Shown: positions 62,660-64,000 of the stretch, piece after piece
How positions within the stretch are numbered: the first letter of the stretch is position 1
How the letters are laid out: each line of letters begins with the position of its first letter
Notes under the pieces: generated by a model
What the model was told of the DNA's origin: nothing
Database searches by the model: none
Seen by the model: only the letters and a program-made list of their open reading frames with translations
Position numbers and translations under genes: made by a program
NCBI GenBank assembly: GCA_021790935.1
Contig: JAJYFL010000007.1
Coordinates: 33,136-97,135 of the forward strand
Origin: a bacterium
GTDB lineage: Bacteria; Vulcanimicrobiota; Vulcanimicrobiia; Vulcanimicrobiales; Vulcanimicrobiaceae
Direction: 5' to 3'
DNA: 64,000 nucleotides

Positions 62660-63705
62660 CGCAGCACGGCGAGCACGTCGGCGCGCGGCGCCTGGATCCC
62701 ATACTCGACGTCGCCGATAGCCCTTGGAAGAACGAATCGCAGGCGGCGTTCGCGCCGCTTCTTATCGGAGGCCATCGCCGCGAATATCGCCGTCGGCGCC
62801 AAACTCGTGCGCATCGGCATGCCCAGGAGCGCGAGCAGCGCCAGCACGCGCAGATGCTCGTCGTACGAGAAGCGGCCCGTGCGAATCGCCAGCAGGCCCG
62901 CCGCGCGCAGTCCAACCGCGACGGCCGCACCGTGGGATATCCGAAAATCGCTGGCACGCTCGATGGCATGGGCGAAGGTATGCCCGAGGTTGAGCGTCTC
63001 GCGGGCGCCGAGCTCGGTGCGATCGTCGTTGACGATCATCGCCTTGACGGCAATCGACTCCGCGACGACCGTCTCCCACGGCCACTGGGCGAACGGGTGC
63101 GGGGCCAGCACCTCGAGAGCACTAAAAAGGTCGTGTCCCTCGATGACGCCGTGTTTGACCACCTCCGCGAGCCCTTCGCGAAGGTGCCGAAACGGGAGCG
63201 TCCGCAGCGCGCGCGCGCCGCAAAACACGGCAATCGGATCGCGAAAGGTTCCAGCCAAATTCTTTCCGCCGCCCAGATCGACGCCGTTCTTGCCACCGAT
63301 CGCCGCATCGACCATCGCGACCAACGACGTAGCGACGTGCACGTAAGGAACCCCGCGCATATAGAGCGCGGCGGCCAATCCGAAGAGATCGCTTGCGACC
63401 CCGCCACCGACGCCAACGACCACCGTGCCGCGGTCGGCGCCGGCGCACGCAAGCGCATCGAGTACCTCCTCAAGCGTCGACAAGCGCTTGCGCCGCTCGC
63501 CGAGTTCGAAGCCCAGCACCGGCACGCGGCCGCCCAGAGCGCGCGCCGCCTCGCCCGCGTCCGCCGCGACGTTGCGATCGCAGAGCACGACGAACCTCCG
63601 CAGACTGCGCTCGCGGGCGAAATCGCGTAAGGAACGCCGAACCGACTCCGCTACGACGATTGGATACCCAAGCTCGCCGAGGCGAATCTCGGCAGGCTCG
63701 CTCAC
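62620..63705 (-). CDS. aroB: 3-dehydroquinate synthase
   Basis: AroB makes 3-dehydroquinate from DAHP, the second step of the shikimate pathway. The 361-residue protein shows the NAD motif VVGVGGGVASDLFGLAA, TSLVAMVDAAIGGKNGVD and the metal ligands in ARETLNLGHTFAHAIE and ISHGAAVAVG. The GTG at 63705 overlaps the aroK stop (GTGA). The longer frame to 63732 would invade aroK and is rejected. aroK-aroB is a common pair. Confidence 0.95.
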   Translation of the reverse strand: MSEPAEIRLGELGYPIVVAESVRRSLRDFARERSLRRFVVLCDRNVAADAGEAARALGGRVPVLGFELGERRKRLSTLEEVLDALACAGADRGTVVVGVGGGVASDLFGLAAALYMRGVPYVHVATSLVAMVDAAIGGKNGVDLGGGKNLAGTFRDPIAVFCGARALRTLPFRHLREGLAEVVKHGVIEGHDLFSALEVLAPHPFAQWPWETVVAESIAVKAMIVNDDRTELGARETLNLGHTFAHAIERASDFRISHGAAVAVGLRAAGLLAIRTGRFSYDEHLRVLALLALLGMPMRTSLAPTAIFAAMASDKKRRERRLRFVLPRAIGDVEYGIQAPRADVLAVLRCCTRDPGLEEFR

Positions 63706-64000
63706 AGCTCGATCTTCTTCTTGTGCAGCCACTCCACGATGTGATCGACGATCTGACCGGTGCTCATCTCACCCGCTTCGATGACGAGATCGGCATGCGC
63801 GTACCGCGGCATCCGCTGCGCGTAGAGATCTTTGATCTTTTGGAGTGAGGGCGCCGGCCCGAGAAGGGGGCGTACGCGCGGGCTCCGGCGCAGCCGCCCG
63901 AGAATCTGTTCGACGGGAACCTTTACGAAGACGCGATAGGTACGCTTCTTGATCAGATTCAGGCTCTCGTCGTGCGTGACGGCCCCGCCGCCCAGCGCGA
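63702..64000 (-). CDS. aroK: Shikimate kinase, C-terminal part (5' end outside window)
   Basis: About 99 residues are present, running off the right edge. They include ALGGGAV (the Gly-rich turn of the shikimate site), the lid region LRRSPRVRPLL with its Arg residues, and YAHADLVIEAGEMSTGQIV near the end. The P-loop is beyond the window. The enzyme phosphorylates shikimate. The stop overlaps the aroB GTG. Confidence 0.88.
   Translation of the reverse strand, partial: ALGGGAVTHDESLNLIKKRTYRVFVKVPVEQILGRLRRSPRVRPLLGPAPSLQKIKDLYAQRMPRYAHADLVIEAGEMSTGQIVDHIVEWLHKKKIEL

Overview
The window is a GC-rich bacterial chromosome segment, densely packed with mostly housekeeping genes. Fifteen neighbouring gene pairs overlap by exactly four bases (ATGA, GTGA, TTGA or CTGA). 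No transposase, prophage, CRISPR array or rRNA operon was seen. The gene mix points to a poorly cultivated Terrabacteria-like lineage: c-di-AMP synthase with a ydaO-type riboswitch, PASTA kinase, SpoIID and RqcH sit beside MCE/Mla lipid-transport genes and many small lipoproteins that suggest a second membrane. A very large SARP/BTAD regulator and a beta-propeller-like lipoprotein fit Candidatus Eremiobacterota (WPS-2). That assignment is an inference from gene content, not a placement.

Layout. 1-8.8 kb is one long plus-strand operon: valS 3' end, pyrR-pyrB-pyrC-carA, then a BatD-like/MoxR/DUF58/VWA module and pdxH. 8.8-13 kb holds a 912-residue ATPase-BTAD regulator facing a lipoprotein pair. 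13.3-27 kb runs plus: carB, an unknown Cys-rich protein, a class B PBP with a PASTA Ser/Thr kinase, ruvCAB, SpoIID, PilZ, queA, a quinone oxidoreductase and Fe/Mn superoxide dismutase. 27-31 kb has rqcH, a lipoprotein and an acyl-CoA ligase. 31-39 kb runs plus: gmk, rpoZ, glmS, rph, an mlaE-mlaF-mlaD lipid transport set and panE. 39-44.8 kb runs minus: DUF3999, DUF2339, a DUF4097-like lipoprotein, a Xer recombinase and a secreted protein. 44.8-53 kb holds a DnaA-box cluster, an ArsB-type transporter, divergent mdh and gltA, an orphan GlcF, a STAS protein, gdhA and tRNA-Gln. 53-57.6 kb is a c-di-AMP block: cdaA-ybbR-glmM followed by a c-di-AMP riboswitch and an NlpC/P60 hydrolase. 57.7-64 kb has rsgA, rpsT, a ThrE-type exporter, priA, aroB and the 3' part of aroK.

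The most unusual content is a family of three short intergenic inverted-repeat elements (13083-13304, 37981-38104, 42765-42933). All have ends beginning CTAGSAGSYTG, enclose a structured centre and sit exactly at gene starts or stops. Two share a conserved core next to a hairpin that varies by compensatory changes. Other notable points are queA and glmM, whose conserved N-termini can only be reached from CTG start codons, a DnaA-box cluster away from dnaA, and the c-di-AMP riboswitch lying directly behind the c-di-AMP synthase operon.
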